From SZUA-430 sp044220975 (GTDB lineage Bacteria > Pseudomonadota > Alphaproteobacteria > Micropepsales > Micropepsaceae): a stretch of DNA of 64,000 bases. Below the pieces are notes generated by a model. The model saw only the letters and a list, made by a program, of their open reading frames with translations. It ran no database searches and was not told where the DNA came from. Position 1 is the stretch's first letter, and each line of letters opens with the position of its first letter. The DNA lies in contig JBGAPZ010000005.1 in NCBI GenBank assembly GCA_044220975.1, positions 62,001 to 126,000 on the forward strand. The letters run 5' to 3'. The position numbers were made by a program, and so were the translations under genes. Positions 9,260 to 18,507 of this stretch are shown piece after piece.

Positions 9260-10128
9260 ACGCGGTTGAGACCTTCGAGATCGAACGCAAGCGGTTGACC
9301 CACGTCGCCTACCGGATGCTTGGCCGGTGGAGCGAAGCGGAAGACGCCGTGCAGGACGCCTACCTGCGCTGGCGGGCCGCCGATCAAGGGTCGATCGCGA
9401 CGCCTGCGGCGTGGCTGACCACGGTGACCGTTCGGCTGTGCTTGGACCGCATGCGACGAGCGAAAGCTTCACGCGAAGTCTATGTGGGGCCTTGGCTGCC
9501 GGAGCCCATTTTGACCATGGAAGACGGCGAACGGCGCGAGGCGGAGATGGAAACGTTCGCGGACGATCTTTCGCTTGGGCTAATGGTGGTGTTGGAGCGC
9601 TTGGGGCCGGAGGAACGCGCAGCGTTCATTCTTCGCGAAGCGTTCGACAGTTCGTACGCCGAGATCGCCGCGGCTCTGGGAAAGAACGAACCGGCGGTAC
9701 GCCAGTTGATATCGCGGGCGCGCGAGCGGGTGCGCGCGGAGCGGCCACGGTTTCGGGCGGCACCCGATGCGCACCAGCGCTTGATGACAGAGTTCCTGTC
9801 TGCCGTCGCGGCGAACGATACGTCCCGGCTTGTGGCTCTGATGAAGAGCGACGTCCGCTTCGTGAGTGACGGGGGCGGCAAGGCGCCGGCGGCACTTCGA
9901 GTTGTGGACTCGCCCGCAGAGGTTGCCCAGTTGATCATCCATCTTGCCGGAGCGAAGGGCGGTCCGCGCGCGATGAAGTTCGTTACCGTGAATGGCGTGC
10001 CGTCTGTCTGGTTCGTCGATGGCCAAGGTTTCGAGACCGTCGCGCAGTTGGACGTTGATGGCGACCTGATTGGCGCCATCTACGTCGTGCGCAACCCCGA
10101 GAAGCTTGCACACATAAAACTTCACTGA
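9256..10128 (+). CDS. ECF41-type RNA polymerase sigma factor with SnoaL-like C-terminal domain
   Basis: A 290-residue sigma factor. Sigma region 2 lies in residues about 8-75 (RMLGRWSEAEDAVQDAYLRW) and region 4 in about 105-160 (SSYAEIAAALGKNEPAVRQL). The group marks of ECF41 are all present: WLPEP at 80-84 in the linker, DGGGK at 205-209 and NPEKL at 280-284 in the SnoaL-like extension. In this family the extension, rather than an anti-sigma factor, is known to control activity. No anti-sigma gene is seen nearby. It is last in an operon with four-base overlaps and probably controls that operon. The stop abuts the convergent POT transporter gene. Confidence 0.93.
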   Translation: MNAVETFEIERKRLTHVAYRMLGRWSEAEDAVQDAYLRWRAADQGSIATPAAWLTTVTVRLCLDRMRRAKASREVYVGPWLPEPILTMEDGERREAEMETFADDLSLGLMVVLERLGPEERAAFILREAFDSSYAEIAAALGKNEPAVRQLISRARERVRAERPRFRAAPDAHQRLMTEFLSAVAANDTSRLVALMKSDVRFVSDGGGKAPAALRVVDSPAEVAQLIIHLAGAKGGPRAMKFVTVNGVPSVWFVDGQGFETVAQLDVDGDLIGAIYVVRNPEKLAHIKLH

Positions 10129-11919
10129 CTACTCGGCAGGCGACGGCTTGGCGGCCTTCGCTGCTTCGATGGGCCTGTCGAGCCGACCGAGGAGCGGCGA
10201 CACGAGCAGCACCGCTATGCCGATGCCGGCGCCCCAGATCGCGACGTTCGTGAACACGCCGATGTATGTGTGCAGCGCGGCCGCGGGGTCTAGCACCTGC
10301 CCCGCCACGGTCTGTGCTGCTGTTAGCCGGGCGACGAAGCCTGCAAGGAGGCCAGCCCACGCCGAGCCCAAAAACCATGTCGCCATAATCGTCGCGACAG
10401 TCGCTTTGGGCGACAGCTTCGTCATTTGCGCTAAGCCCACTGGCGATAGGAACAGTTCGCCTGTGGTGTGCAGGAAGTACATGCCGACGAGGAAGATCAT
10501 CGGCACGCGGTACTCGGTGTTCGCAAAGTTCTCGGCGCCCCAGACCAACACGCCGAAGCCGGCTGCGATTTGCAGCATCGCGAGGCCGAATTTTGCCGGC
10601 GCGTTCGGGTCAAGGTGGCGCGGCTCCAGGTAGGCCCAGAGCCCTGCGAAGATCGGCGCTAGGATGAGGATGAAGCCGGAGTTGAACGACTGCGTTTGGG
10701 CTGGCGTCATCGCGAAGCCGAACAGCTCAAGCTCGGTGTTGCGCTGCGCAAACTGATTGAGCGACGAGCCTGCTTGGTTGAACAACGTGAAATAGGCGAC
10801 AGAAAATAGGATCAGCGTGAGTGCCAAGATCATGCGCTGAGCTTCGGCGCGCGTGCACTGCGTGATCATGAAATAGATCAGGTAGATAAGCACGACGATC
10901 GATCCGGCAAGAAGCGCATAGCCGACGAGCTCGAAGCGCTGCATCAGAAGCCAAACGATGCCAAGCGGGATGATGACGGCTGCGTAAATCCACCACTCCA
11001 GTTTCACACCGGCAACAGGCCGTGCGAGCTTAATCGGATCGGGCGGTTCGCCTTTACCTTCGAGCAGCGGCTTGCCGAGCACGAAGACGATGTAGCCGGC
11101 GAGCATGCCGACGCTTGCAAGCCCAAAGCCCGCCCACCAGCCCACTTCCTGGCCGAGCCAACCGCAGATTATGGCGGCCCAGAACGAGCCCAGATTGATG
11201 CCGTAGTAGAACAACGTGAAGCCAGAGTCGCGGCGCGGATCGGCCTGCGGGTAGAGTTGACCGACGAGCGAGGAGATGTTGGGCTTTAAGAAACCGACGC
11301 CCATCACAATCAGCGACAGCGCGAGATAAAAGATGCCGACATAGAACGGATCGCGTTCTTTGACGGTGAGCTCATACGAGCCCTTCGCCAGGACCGAGGG
11401 GAGCGCCCCGCCTGCGGCAAGCCCTTTGATCTCCAGGTCACCGCCGCTCGTGGCGCCGATCGCGTATTTGGCTCCATCGACGAGCAAGCTGACTTGCCGC
11501 GCGTTGCCGCGACCCTCGACGTCGAATGTATACTCCTGTCCTTGGTAGCTAAGAATTTGCTTCGCCGGTTCGCCTTCAAGCGCCATCGTGGCGTGGCCCG
11601 CGACCAGCAGCAACGCTCCGAACGCGACCGCTTTGCGAGTGCCCAGATAGTGGTCGGCCAAGAAGCCGCCGAGGAGCGGCAGAAGGTACACTAGAGCGCC
11701 GTAGGCAGCGTACTGGCCGTTCGCGAACGCGTCGTCGAACAGGAAGTGCTGGGTCAGGTAGAAGATCAACAGGCCGCGCATGCCGTAGAACGAGAATCGC
11801 TCCCACATCTCGGCGAAAAAGAGAATGAAGAGGCCCTTGGGGTGGCGGCGGATCTGCAGCAACACCGGAATCGCGGTCACGATCGTGATGAAGATGCCGG
11901 CGACGGCGATCATGTTCAT
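10129..11919 (-). CDS. POT/PTR2-family proton-coupled peptide transporter
   Basis: A 596-residue multi-pass membrane protein of the major facilitator superfamily. The N-terminal FAEMWERFSFYGMRGLLIFYL is the PTR2 family signature, containing the ExxER-type proton-coupling motif. About 14 membrane helices are visible. There is a soluble insertion near residues 110-190 rich in Gly, Lys and Asp (KQILSYQGQEYTFDVEG), which I take as a periplasmic or cytoplasmic loop domain. It should import di- and tripeptides with protons. The gene lies downstream of kup, separated by about 60 bases. Confidence 0.93.
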   Translation of the reverse strand: MNMIAVAGIFITIVTAIPVLLQIRRHPKGLFILFFAEMWERFSFYGMRGLLIFYLTQHFLFDDAFANGQYAAYGALVYLLPLLGGFLADHYLGTRKAVAFGALLLVAGHATMALEGEPAKQILSYQGQEYTFDVEGRGNARQVSLLVDGAKYAIGATSGGDLEIKGLAAGGALPSVLAKGSYELTVKERDPFYVGIFYLALSLIVMGVGFLKPNISSLVGQLYPQADPRRDSGFTLFYYGINLGSFWAAIICGWLGQEVGWWAGFGLASVGMLAGYIVFVLGKPLLEGKGEPPDPIKLARPVAGVKLEWWIYAAVIIPLGIVWLLMQRFELVGYALLAGSIVVLIYLIYFMITQCTRAEAQRMILALTLILFSVAYFTLFNQAGSSLNQFAQRNTELELFGFAMTPAQTQSFNSGFILILAPIFAGLWAYLEPRHLDPNAPAKFGLAMLQIAAGFGVLVWGAENFANTEYRVPMIFLVGMYFLHTTGELFLSPVGLAQMTKLSPKATVATIMATWFLGSAWAGLLAGFVARLTAAQTVAGQVLDPAAALHTYIGVFTNVAIWGAGIGIAVLLVSPLLGRLDRPIEAAKAAKPSPAE

Positions 11920-11981
11920 AGCTTTGCCCCTGAGCGACGCTCGGGACTATCATACCAACGACGAGGCCGGAAGAGTGGCGA

Positions 11982-13862
11982 CTAGATCTCGACCTGCGTG
12001 CCCATCTCGACCACTCGGTTCGCGGGGATGCGAAAGAAGCGGGTGGCGGACAGCGCGGCCGCCTGCATGGCAATAAAGAGCGCGGCTTGCCAGCGACGGA
12101 GTTCAGAGCGGCGGGCGGGGATGAGCGTTTCTCGCCCCAGGAAGAACGTCGTTTGCATCAGATCGAACGACAGGCCGAATTGGCGGCAGAGTTCGAGCGC
12201 GCGCGGGACATCGGGCCGCTCCATGAAACCGTAGTGAACGATGACTTGGTGGAAGCCTTTGCCGAGCTTTTCCACCTCGATGCGATTGGCATCGGATACG
12301 CGCGGGAAGTCCTTCACGTCGACTTTCATGAGCACCACGCGTTCGTGGACGACGTGATTGTGCTTCAAATTGTGCAGGAACGCGGTCGGGATCACGGCCG
12401 GGTTCGAGGTCATGAACACAGCTGTACCGCTGACTCGTTCGGTCGTGCGGTCCCACGTCTCCAAGAACTCGCGGATCGGCATTGCATCGCGGTAAAGTTT
12501 CGTCACCAGAATTTCGCGACCTCTGTTCCAAACCATGAAGGCGGCGAGCGCTGTAGCTGCGGCGACGATCGGGAACCAGCCGCCGGTTGGAATCTTCAGC
12601 GTGTTCGAGGCCAAGAACATGAAGTCTACGATAAAGAAACCGCCAAACACGGAATAGGCCAGCCAGCGGTTCCAGCCCCACAGCCAGCGCGCGACCACGG
12701 CGGCCAACAGGCCGTCGATCATCATTGCACCGGTGACTGCAAGGCCGTAGGCGTGCGTCAAGGCGCTTGAGTTTTGGAACATGATCACCACGATCGCGAC
12801 ACCGATCATGAGCAGGTAATTGATCTGGGGGATGTAGATTTGCCCCATCTCGGTTGCCGACGTGTGGCGGATGTCCATGCGCGGCAGGTAGCCCAGCTGG
12901 ATCGCCTGCCGGGTCAGCGAGAACACGCCGGAGATCACGGCTTGGGAGGCTATGATCGTGGCGCAGGTCGCCAACAAGACCATCGGGTAGAGCGCCCAGT
13001 CGGGTGCAAGATGGAAGAACGGATTCTTGATCGCCGCGGGATCGGATAAGAGCAGCGCGCCTTGACCGAAGTAGTTCAACAGCAAGCAGATCGATACACC
13101 GGCCCATGCTGCGCGAATGGGGCCACGGCCGAAGTGGCCCATATCAGCGTAGAGCGCCTCGGCGCCCGTCACGCAGAGCACAATCGCGCCCAAGGCGACG
13201 AACGTGATCCAGGGCTTATCGATAATCAGGTCGATCGCGTAGCCCGGCCAAATCGCGCTTAAGATCGCTGGGCGTTGGAGGACCTCGATCAAGCCTAAGG
13301 TCCCTATGGTCAGGAACCACAAAATCATGATCGGCGCGAACATGCGACCGACGCCAGCGGTGCCGCGGCTCTGCAGCATGAAGAGGGCGACCAGGATCAC
13401 CGTCGCTAACGGAACGACGGCGTGATCGAAGGCGTCGGTCGCGACGCGCAAGCCTTCGACCGCAGAGAGAACGGACACGGACGGCGTAATCAACGCGTCG
13501 CCGTAGAAGAGCGACAGCCCAGTCAGCGCGAGCAGCCAGATGATGCGCCGACGGCGCGGCGCGGCATGGCCAGTTCGCAGTGCCAGCGAAGCCAGCGAAA
13601 GCACGCCGCCTTCGCCCTTGTTGTCGGCGCGCATGATGAAGACGCAATATTTCAAGGTCACGACGATCACGAGCGACCAGACTGCGAGCGAGAGAACGCC
13701 ATAGACGGACGTCTCGTTCAGGCCCATGCCACCGGTGAACGTTTCGCGCATCATGTAGAGCGGGCTGGTGCCGATGTCGCCGAACACAATGCCGAGCGCC
13801 GCCAACGCCAACGTGCGTTGGCGCGCGGTCTGCGCTTTTGGGTCGGTGAGGGTGGTGTCCAT
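11982..13862 (-). CDS. kup: Kup-family low-affinity potassium transporter
   Basis: A 626-residue protein of normal KUP/HAK/KT length. The signature GIVFGDIGTSPLYMMRE lies near residues 25-41, followed by about 12 membrane helices and a C-terminal cytoplasmic domain of about 150 residues. Kup imports K+ with protons, mainly at acidic pH. The C-terminus ends FRIPANRVVEMGTQVEI, which is typical of the family. The malyl-CoA-lyase-like gene is 24 bases upstream, on the same strand. Confidence 0.95.
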   Translation of the reverse strand: MDTTLTDPKAQTARQRTLALAALGIVFGDIGTSPLYMMRETFTGGMGLNETSVYGVLSLAVWSLVIVVTLKYCVFIMRADNKGEGGVLSLASLALRTGHAAPRRRRIIWLLALTGLSLFYGDALITPSVSVLSAVEGLRVATDAFDHAVVPLATVILVALFMLQSRGTAGVGRMFAPIMILWFLTIGTLGLIEVLQRPAILSAIWPGYAIDLIIDKPWITFVALGAIVLCVTGAEALYADMGHFGRGPIRAAWAGVSICLLLNYFGQGALLLSDPAAIKNPFFHLAPDWALYPMVLLATCATIIASQAVISGVFSLTRQAIQLGYLPRMDIRHTSATEMGQIYIPQINYLLMIGVAIVVIMFQNSSALTHAYGLAVTGAMMIDGLLAAVVARWLWGWNRWLAYSVFGGFFIVDFMFLASNTLKIPTGGWFPIVAAATALAAFMVWNRGREILVTKLYRDAMPIREFLETWDRTTERVSGTAVFMTSNPAVIPTAFLHNLKHNHVVHERVVLMKVDVKDFPRVSDANRIEVEKLGKGFHQVIVHYGFMERPDVPRALELCRQFGLSFDLMQTTFFLGRETLIPARRSELRRWQAALFIAMQAAALSATRFFRIPANRVVEMGTQVEI

Positions 13863-13886
13863 GGGCGCGCTCGCGGGAAGACCGCG

Positions 13887-14873
13887 TCAGTTCTTCGTTC
13901 GCTCGCGGATCATTTGCATCTGGCGCACGATCACCTCGGCTTGGCGGATCGAGGCAAGGTCGATGAGTTTGCCGTTCAGCGCGACGGCCCCCATGCCTTT
14001 CGTAGCTCCTTCCTTCATCGCAGCGAGGATCGCTTCGGCGCGTTTCACCTCGTCGGCAGGAGGCGTGAAGACCCGGTTCGCGAGCGCAACCTGGCTTGGA
14101 TGGATCGCCCACTTGCCTTCGCAGCCCAGGACTGCCGTGCGCTGAGCTTGCGCGATGAAGCCAGCTTCGTCGGAATAGTCGCCGAACGGCCCGTCGATGG
14201 GCCTAAGGCCATGTGCGCGGGCGGCGGCCACCATGCGCACCGTCGCGTAGTGCCAAAGGTCGGACCAGTGCTGGTCGCGCTTACCCGCTTCATCCTTGTC
14301 GGTCAGCACAACGTAATCCTTGTTCGGGCCGCCGATGTTCGTCGTGCGCATGCCAGCGGACGCCGCGTAATCGGCGGAGCCGAAGTGAAGCGACTCAAGG
14401 CGCTTCGATGCGCCGGCGATTGCGTCGATGTTGTTGAGGCCAAGCACACTTTCGATGATGACTTCGAGCTTGACCTTTTTCTTGCGGCCGATGGCCGTTT
14501 CGATCTGCGAGATCAGCATGTCGATCGCGTAGACGTCGGCGGCGACGCCGACCTTCGGAATCATGATCAGATCGAGGCGCTCACCCGCCTGCTCCATGAT
14601 GTCGACGACATCGCGGTAGCAGAAATGCGTGTCGAGGCCGTTGATCCGCACCGAGATCGACTTGTGGCCGAAGTCCTGGGTCTTCAGTGCTTGGATGATG
14701 TTCGCGCGCGCTTGCGGCTTGTCGGCCGGCGCGACGCTGTCTTCGAGGTCGAGGCAAATGACGTCGGCGTCGCCTTGCGCTGCCTTTTCGAACAGCGCGG
14801 GGCGAACGCCCGGCACAAAAAGTTGCGACCTATTCAAACGTGCTGGAATGCTTTCAACTGTCGTGAAGCTCAT
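13887..14873 (-). CDS. mcl1: HpcH/HpaI-family lyase, L-malyl-CoA/beta-methylmalyl-CoA lyase-like
   Basis: A 328-residue CitE/HpcH-type TIM-barrel enzyme. NRSQLFVPG, VICLDLEDSVAPADKPQAR, SVRINGLDTHFCYRDVVD and DLIMIPKVG carry the CoA-binding and Mg-binding residues, and the segment order closely follows Rhodobacter Mcl1 as I remember it. Such enzymes cleave L-malyl-CoA to glyoxylate and acetyl-CoA, and beta-methylmalyl-CoA to glyoxylate and propionyl-CoA. Together with the mutase remnant and MeaB in this window it hints at glyoxylate or C3 acyl-CoA metabolism. The alternative is a citrate-lyase beta-like paralogue of different specificity. Confidence 0.85.
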   Translation of the reverse strand: MSFTTVESIPARLNRSQLFVPGVRPALFEKAAQGDADVICLDLEDSVAPADKPQARANIIQALKTQDFGHKSISVRINGLDTHFCYRDVVDIMEQAGERLDLIMIPKVGVAADVYAIDMLISQIETAIGRKKKVKLEVIIESVLGLNNIDAIAGASKRLESLHFGSADYAASAGMRTTNIGGPNKDYVVLTDKDEAGKRDQHWSDLWHYATVRMVAAARAHGLRPIDGPFGDYSDEAGFIAQAQRTAVLGCEGKWAIHPSQVALANRVFTPPADEVKRAEAILAAMKEGATKGMGAVALNGKLIDLASIRQAEVIVRQMQMIRERTKN

Positions 14874-14952
14874 GCGAATGCCCCGTCTTTGGAATCGCGA
14901 CGTCGGGCCCCCTCAAAAGAGGCCGGGAAGCTATGCCTCCCCCCTTGCCCAG

Positions 14953-15885
14953 TCAACGCTTACGCCGGACGGCCAAAGGGTGTTTTTCCGCCACCAGACG
15001 CCTTAACCTTTCATCCTGAACGTGAGTGTAAATCTGGGTGGTCGCGATATCGGCGTGGCCCAGCAACTGTTGCACGCTTCGCAGGTCCGCACCATGTGCC
15101 ACGAGATGGCTCGCGAACGCGTGGCGCAACACATGCGGCGAAAGTTTTCGTGGATCGACGCCTGCCTTCACCGCGAGGTCTTTCAACAATTGCGCCACGC
15201 GGCGGCGCGTTAGGTGGCCTTCTATACCGCGCGACGGAAATAAGAAGCGTTGCGCGCGTTCCGACTGAGGAAGAAAGCGTGGACGGACGGTCAAGTACGT
15301 CTTGATCGCTTCGCGGGCTGGTAGGCCCAGTGGAACGAGACGCTCCTTCCCACCCTTGCCTTTGACGAGAAGCATGCGCCGCTCACCGCCTGCGGCCGCC
15401 AACGGGAGCGTCACGAGCTCCGATACGCGCAAGCCAGACGCATAGAGCAGTTCCACGATGCAGAGCAGGCGCACCGCCTCTGGCCCCTCTAAAGACGCTG
15501 CGGCTTCGATCAGCGCTTGGGTTTGCGCTTCGGTGACGACCTTGGGCAGCGGGCGGCCGCGCTTTGGCGATTCGATCGCGGACGTCGGATCGTCGGCGCG
15601 AATGTCTTCGTCGAGCAAGAAGCGGTGCATCTGGCGCAGCGCCGAGAGGCGGCGTGCCTGCGTCGACGCTTTGAGGCCCGCCGCCGAAAGGGACGCCAGG
15701 TAGTCGCGGACATCGCCGGCGGAAGAATTTGTGAACGAGCGCTTGCGCCCGCGCAGGTGTCCAGCGAAGTCGAGCAGGTCGCGCCGATAAGCGTCAAGCG
15801 TGTGAACTGCCGCCCCGCGCTCGGCGCTCAACATTTCTAGGAAGGATTCCAGCAGGTGCAGACCGACGTCGGGGGCTGTCGTCAT
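14953..15885 (-). CDS. xerD: XerD-type site-specific tyrosine recombinase
   Basis: A 310-residue protein with an N-terminal SAM-like domain (LESFLEMLSAERGAAVHTLDAYRRDL) and a C-terminal catalytic domain. The catalytic set is complete: Arg in SGLRVSEL, Lys in the beta hairpin, HVLRHAF, LLGHADI and the nucleophile Tyr in TQIYTHV. It resolves chromosome dimers at dif together with XerC. Position next to aroK/aroB matches other alphaproteobacteria. It overlaps by four bases the end of the upstream unknown gene. No dif site was found in the window. Confidence 0.94.
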   Translation of the reverse strand: MTTAPDVGLHLLESFLEMLSAERGAAVHTLDAYRRDLLDFAGHLRGRKRSFTNSSAGDVRDYLASLSAAGLKASTQARRLSALRQMHRFLLDEDIRADDPTSAIESPKRGRPLPKVVTEAQTQALIEAAASLEGPEAVRLLCIVELLYASGLRVSELVTLPLAAAGGERRMLLVKGKGGKERLVPLGLPAREAIKTYLTVRPRFLPQSERAQRFLFPSRGIEGHLTRRRVAQLLKDLAVKAGVDPRKLSPHVLRHAFASHLVAHGADLRSVQQLLGHADIATTQIYTHVQDERLRRLVAEKHPLAVRRKR

Positions 15886-17681
15886 TGATGTTGGCGCACC
15901 GGCGCGCCAAGCACCGATTCGACTGCGAGCGCGCGCGCCTCGTCGCGCAAGCCGACCGCGATCAGAGCTTTTGCGACCCGGGCGACCGTTTGCCCTTGCG
16001 CGCGCGAAGGTCCGCCCGGCCCTAAGGCCACGAGCGCGTTCAAGATCGTTTCACCCTGGTGGCCTTCGAGCGCACTGCGGCCGATGGCGGTCAGCGCTTC
16101 GGCGGCGGCGCCGGATGGAACAACGCCCGTGGTGTTGGCTGAAACTGCCCACTGCGCGTCGGGTGGTATGGTGTAGCCCAGCGCTTCGAGTAGCGGGATC
16201 TCGCGCGTCGCACGTTCCATCAACCAATCCTTCGAGGGTCCGGGTTTCAGCGCGTTCTGTCCAAGCCAGGTCAACGCGCTCGGCATACGAGCTAGGTTTT
16301 CCGTCGACGCGCGGACGAGGCCTAGTTGAATTTGCAGCGCGTTCGCGGCGGCTGCATCCGTCGGCGAGTTCAGAACGATCAGCCACTGTTCCGCGGCCTT
16401 GTCGCGCCGCGCGTAGAGGAGCACACGGGCGACGTTAGGTGCAACCCAGGCTGTGTCTTGCGACGGCGCCATCTGCTGCGCGATCCCGGCACTTAGCGTT
16501 GCGAACAACGCGAAGCGGTTCTGCGACTCGGCGCGCTGTAAGGCAGCGGCAAAGGCCGCGGCGCGTGCCGTCGGCACAGTGCGCGCTGCGATCGATCGGA
16601 AATAGAGTGCGTTCGCGCGCGCTGGCGAAAGCTTGGCCGCCCAATCTTCCGGATCGTCGAGTTGGTCGGGTGTGAATGTCTCGGCCAGATAGGCCTCACG
16701 CAGTTCGTCGATCGAACCGAGGCTGGCAAGTGTCGCGCGCTCCACCGCGCTCAAGCGAAGCGCTGGGTCGGACGACTGCGAAAGCAATTGTGCCGCCGGA
16801 ACCCAGCCGGCGAGCGCCGCCGGTGCGGAGCCACCAGCCTTTCGCAACATCGCCAGGTGCAGACCCGATGGCGTGGGCAGCGCCGTAACGTTCGCCGGAC
16901 CATCATTGGTGATCGCGTCGGCGAGTGTGAAGAACGCGTCGTCGTTGATGCTGCGCTCGCGCATGACATTCAGTGTCAGGGTCGCTGCCGCTTCATCCTT
17001 TTGCGCGAGGTAGCAGAAGACGCGAAGCTTCAGCCAATAGGGGTCGTTCGACGATTGGCGCGGCGACGTCGAGTCCCCGCACGCATCGCCGTCGCGGCCT
17101 TGAAGTAACAGTGCTTCGGCCCAAGCTTGGCGCGCGAAATTGTCGGTGCGCGCGCTTTGCGCGCCGAGCATCGCCGCTTCGTCGACCAAACCGTTCGCGA
17201 CGAGCTTCTGCAGACGCTGGGCGAGGAACGACGGTTCGTCGGGCGGCGCTTCACCTGCAGGCGGGTTCGCTTGCGTCAACAGCACGCGCTTCAAAAGATT
17301 TTGCATCGCCGGCGAGTTCGGCGCCGAGGGAAGCTGCGCGATGCGCGACGCGATCGCCGGTCGCGCGCTTCCCGACCAGAGACTGGATGCAAAGCCGCCA
17401 GAGCCCGCGCTCAGCAAACCCGCGCCTGCAGGATCGATTGCCGCTAGATCGGTGACGGTGACGCGCGGCCCAGTCGGTGCGCCGGGTTTGTCGGGAACTG
17501 TTTGCTCGATCGGACCGGTTTGGACCGTGGTGCTTGCAGGATCGGCGGCCGGCTCGGTTTGCGGCGTCAATGTTCGGGGCGCCGTCTTTGCCGGACCCTG
17601 AGATTCGGGTTCGGCAGCGACGGCAAGCGATGTCGAAGCAGCAAGTACGGCGAGAAAGACGTTAACGCGGGAACCGATCAT
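15882..17681 (-). CDS. Large secreted or periplasmic protein of unknown function (xerD-aroK locus)
   Basis: A 599-residue protein with a signal peptide at residues 1-23 (VFLAVLAASTSLAVAA). It is followed by a Pro/Thr/Ala-rich linker to about residue 95, then a long Ala- and Leu-rich helical region that resembles TPR- or SEL-type repeats without a clear repeat motif. I do not recognise a named family, but a protein of this kind at this place between xerD and aroK is familiar in alphaproteobacteria. It overlaps xerD by four bases downstream and a 62-residue membrane protein by 20 bases upstream. The function is unknown; an envelope scaffold is a guess. Confidence 0.75.
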   Translation of the reverse strand: MIGSRVNVFLAVLAASTSLAVAAEPESQGPAKTAPRTLTPQTEPAADPASTTVQTGPIEQTVPDKPGAPTGPRVTVTDLAAIDPAGAGLLSAGSGGFASSLWSGSARPAIASRIAQLPSAPNSPAMQNLLKRVLLTQANPPAGEAPPDEPSFLAQRLQKLVANGLVDEAAMLGAQSARTDNFARQAWAEALLLQGRDGDACGDSTSPRQSSNDPYWLKLRVFCYLAQKDEAAATLTLNVMRERSINDDAFFTLADAITNDGPANVTALPTPSGLHLAMLRKAGGSAPAALAGWVPAAQLLSQSSDPALRLSAVERATLASLGSIDELREAYLAETFTPDQLDDPEDWAAKLSPARANALYFRSIAARTVPTARAAAFAAALQRAESQNRFALFATLSAGIAQQMAPSQDTAWVAPNVARVLLYARRDKAAEQWLIVLNSPTDAAAANALQIQLGLVRASTENLARMPSALTWLGQNALKPGPSKDWLMERATREIPLLEALGYTIPPDAQWAVSANTTGVVPSGAAAEALTAIGRSALEGHQGETILNALVALGPGGPSRAQGQTVARVAKALIAVGLRDEARALAVESVLGAPVRQHQ

Positions 17682-17850
17682 CGGGCAGAACCTTCTCGAC
17701 CTTGCGCACCGGCGGGGTCACGGTCGAGCCGTAATACGCGAGCGCCCCCGCACCCAACAGCAGCAATACTAGTGCGGCAGCGACCAATCGGCCAAGCTGT
17801 TGCAGGCCGCCGGGGCGGTCATAGTCCCGGTAATAGCGTCTGCGCCGCAC
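17662..17850 (-). CDS. 62-residue single-pass membrane protein
   Basis: Starts MRRRRYYRDYDRPGG, very basic and aromatic, followed by one membrane helix (about residues 22-41, LVAAALVLLLLGAGALAYY) and a short tail ending LPDDRFPR. Its end overlaps the start of the 599-residue secreted protein by 20 bases, so translation is probably coupled. The positive N-terminus predicts the N-in orientation. It is divergent from aroK, with about 80 bases between the two starts. The family is not recognised, but the composition is protein-like. Confidence 0.65.
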   Translation of the reverse strand: MRRRRYYRDYDRPGGLQQLGRLVAAALVLLLLGAGALAYYGSTVTPPVRKVEKVLPDDRFPR

Positions 17851-17931
17851 GCCGTTCCCCTATTCTTCCCGCTCTCTGGCCGCGAACAGGCAGTTCATGT
17901 ACATGCTGATTCCGCCAGGTTAGAACAATAT

Positions 17932-18507
17932 ATGCAGGTGCAGGAACACACGGAAAGACCGGAAGCGGGGCCGCCCCTTAACGAGCGCTCCATTGTGCTG
18001 GTTGGGCTCATGGGTGCTGGCAAAAGCACAGTTGGCCGCCGCTTAGGCAACGCGCTGAAGCTGCCGTTCCACGATGCGGATCAGGAAATTGAAACCGCAG
18101 CGGGCTGTTCCATAACTGATTTCTTCGAACGCTATGGCGAACCTGCGTTTCGCGAAGGCGAGCGAAAAGTGATTGCGCGCTTGCTTGCAGGCCCCCGGCA
18201 TGTGCTAGCGACCGGTGGCGGCGCCTTCATGGATCCGACGACGCGAGAATTGATCAAGCGGTTGGGGTTTTCGGTTTGGTTGCGCGCCGATATCGGCTTG
18301 TTGATGGAGCGCGTATTGAAGCGTCCGACCCGCCCGCTGTTGAAGAACGACGATCCGCGCGCGACGATGGAGCGGCTGATGGCCGAACGCTATCCCGTCT
18401 ATGCCGAAGCCGACCTGACGGTCGACTCCAACGGTGGGCCGCACGATGCGATCGTGCAGCGGATATTGTCTCATCTCGCCGATATCGGCGTAAGGTCGGC
18501 GTCATGA
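17932..18507 (+). CDS. aroK: Shikimate kinase
   Basis: A 191-residue protein from the ATG at 17932; earlier in-frame starts exist but would add sequence unlike the family. It phosphorylates shikimate at O3 with ATP in the chorismate pathway. Walker A is GLMGAGKST, followed by FHDADQEIE (shikimate- and Mg-binding Asp), RYGEPAFREGE, TGGGAFMDP and RPLLKNDDP (lid and adenine-binding region). Its stop overlaps the aroB start as ATGA, the usual aroKB translational coupling. Confidence 0.96.
   Translation: MQVQEHTERPEAGPPLNERSIVLVGLMGAGKSTVGRRLGNALKLPFHDADQEIETAAGCSITDFFERYGEPAFREGERKVIARLLAGPRHVLATGGGAFMDPTTRELIKRLGFSVWLRADIGLLMERVLKRPTRPLLKNDDPRATMERLMAERYPVYAEADLTVDSNGGPHDAIVQRILSHLADIGVRSAS

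Noticed and set aside
13422..15305. Plus-strand open frame of 627 codons
   Set aside because: Antisense to kup, the malyl-CoA-lyase-like gene and xerD, all of which have clear family motifs. The antisense product has no recognisable domain.
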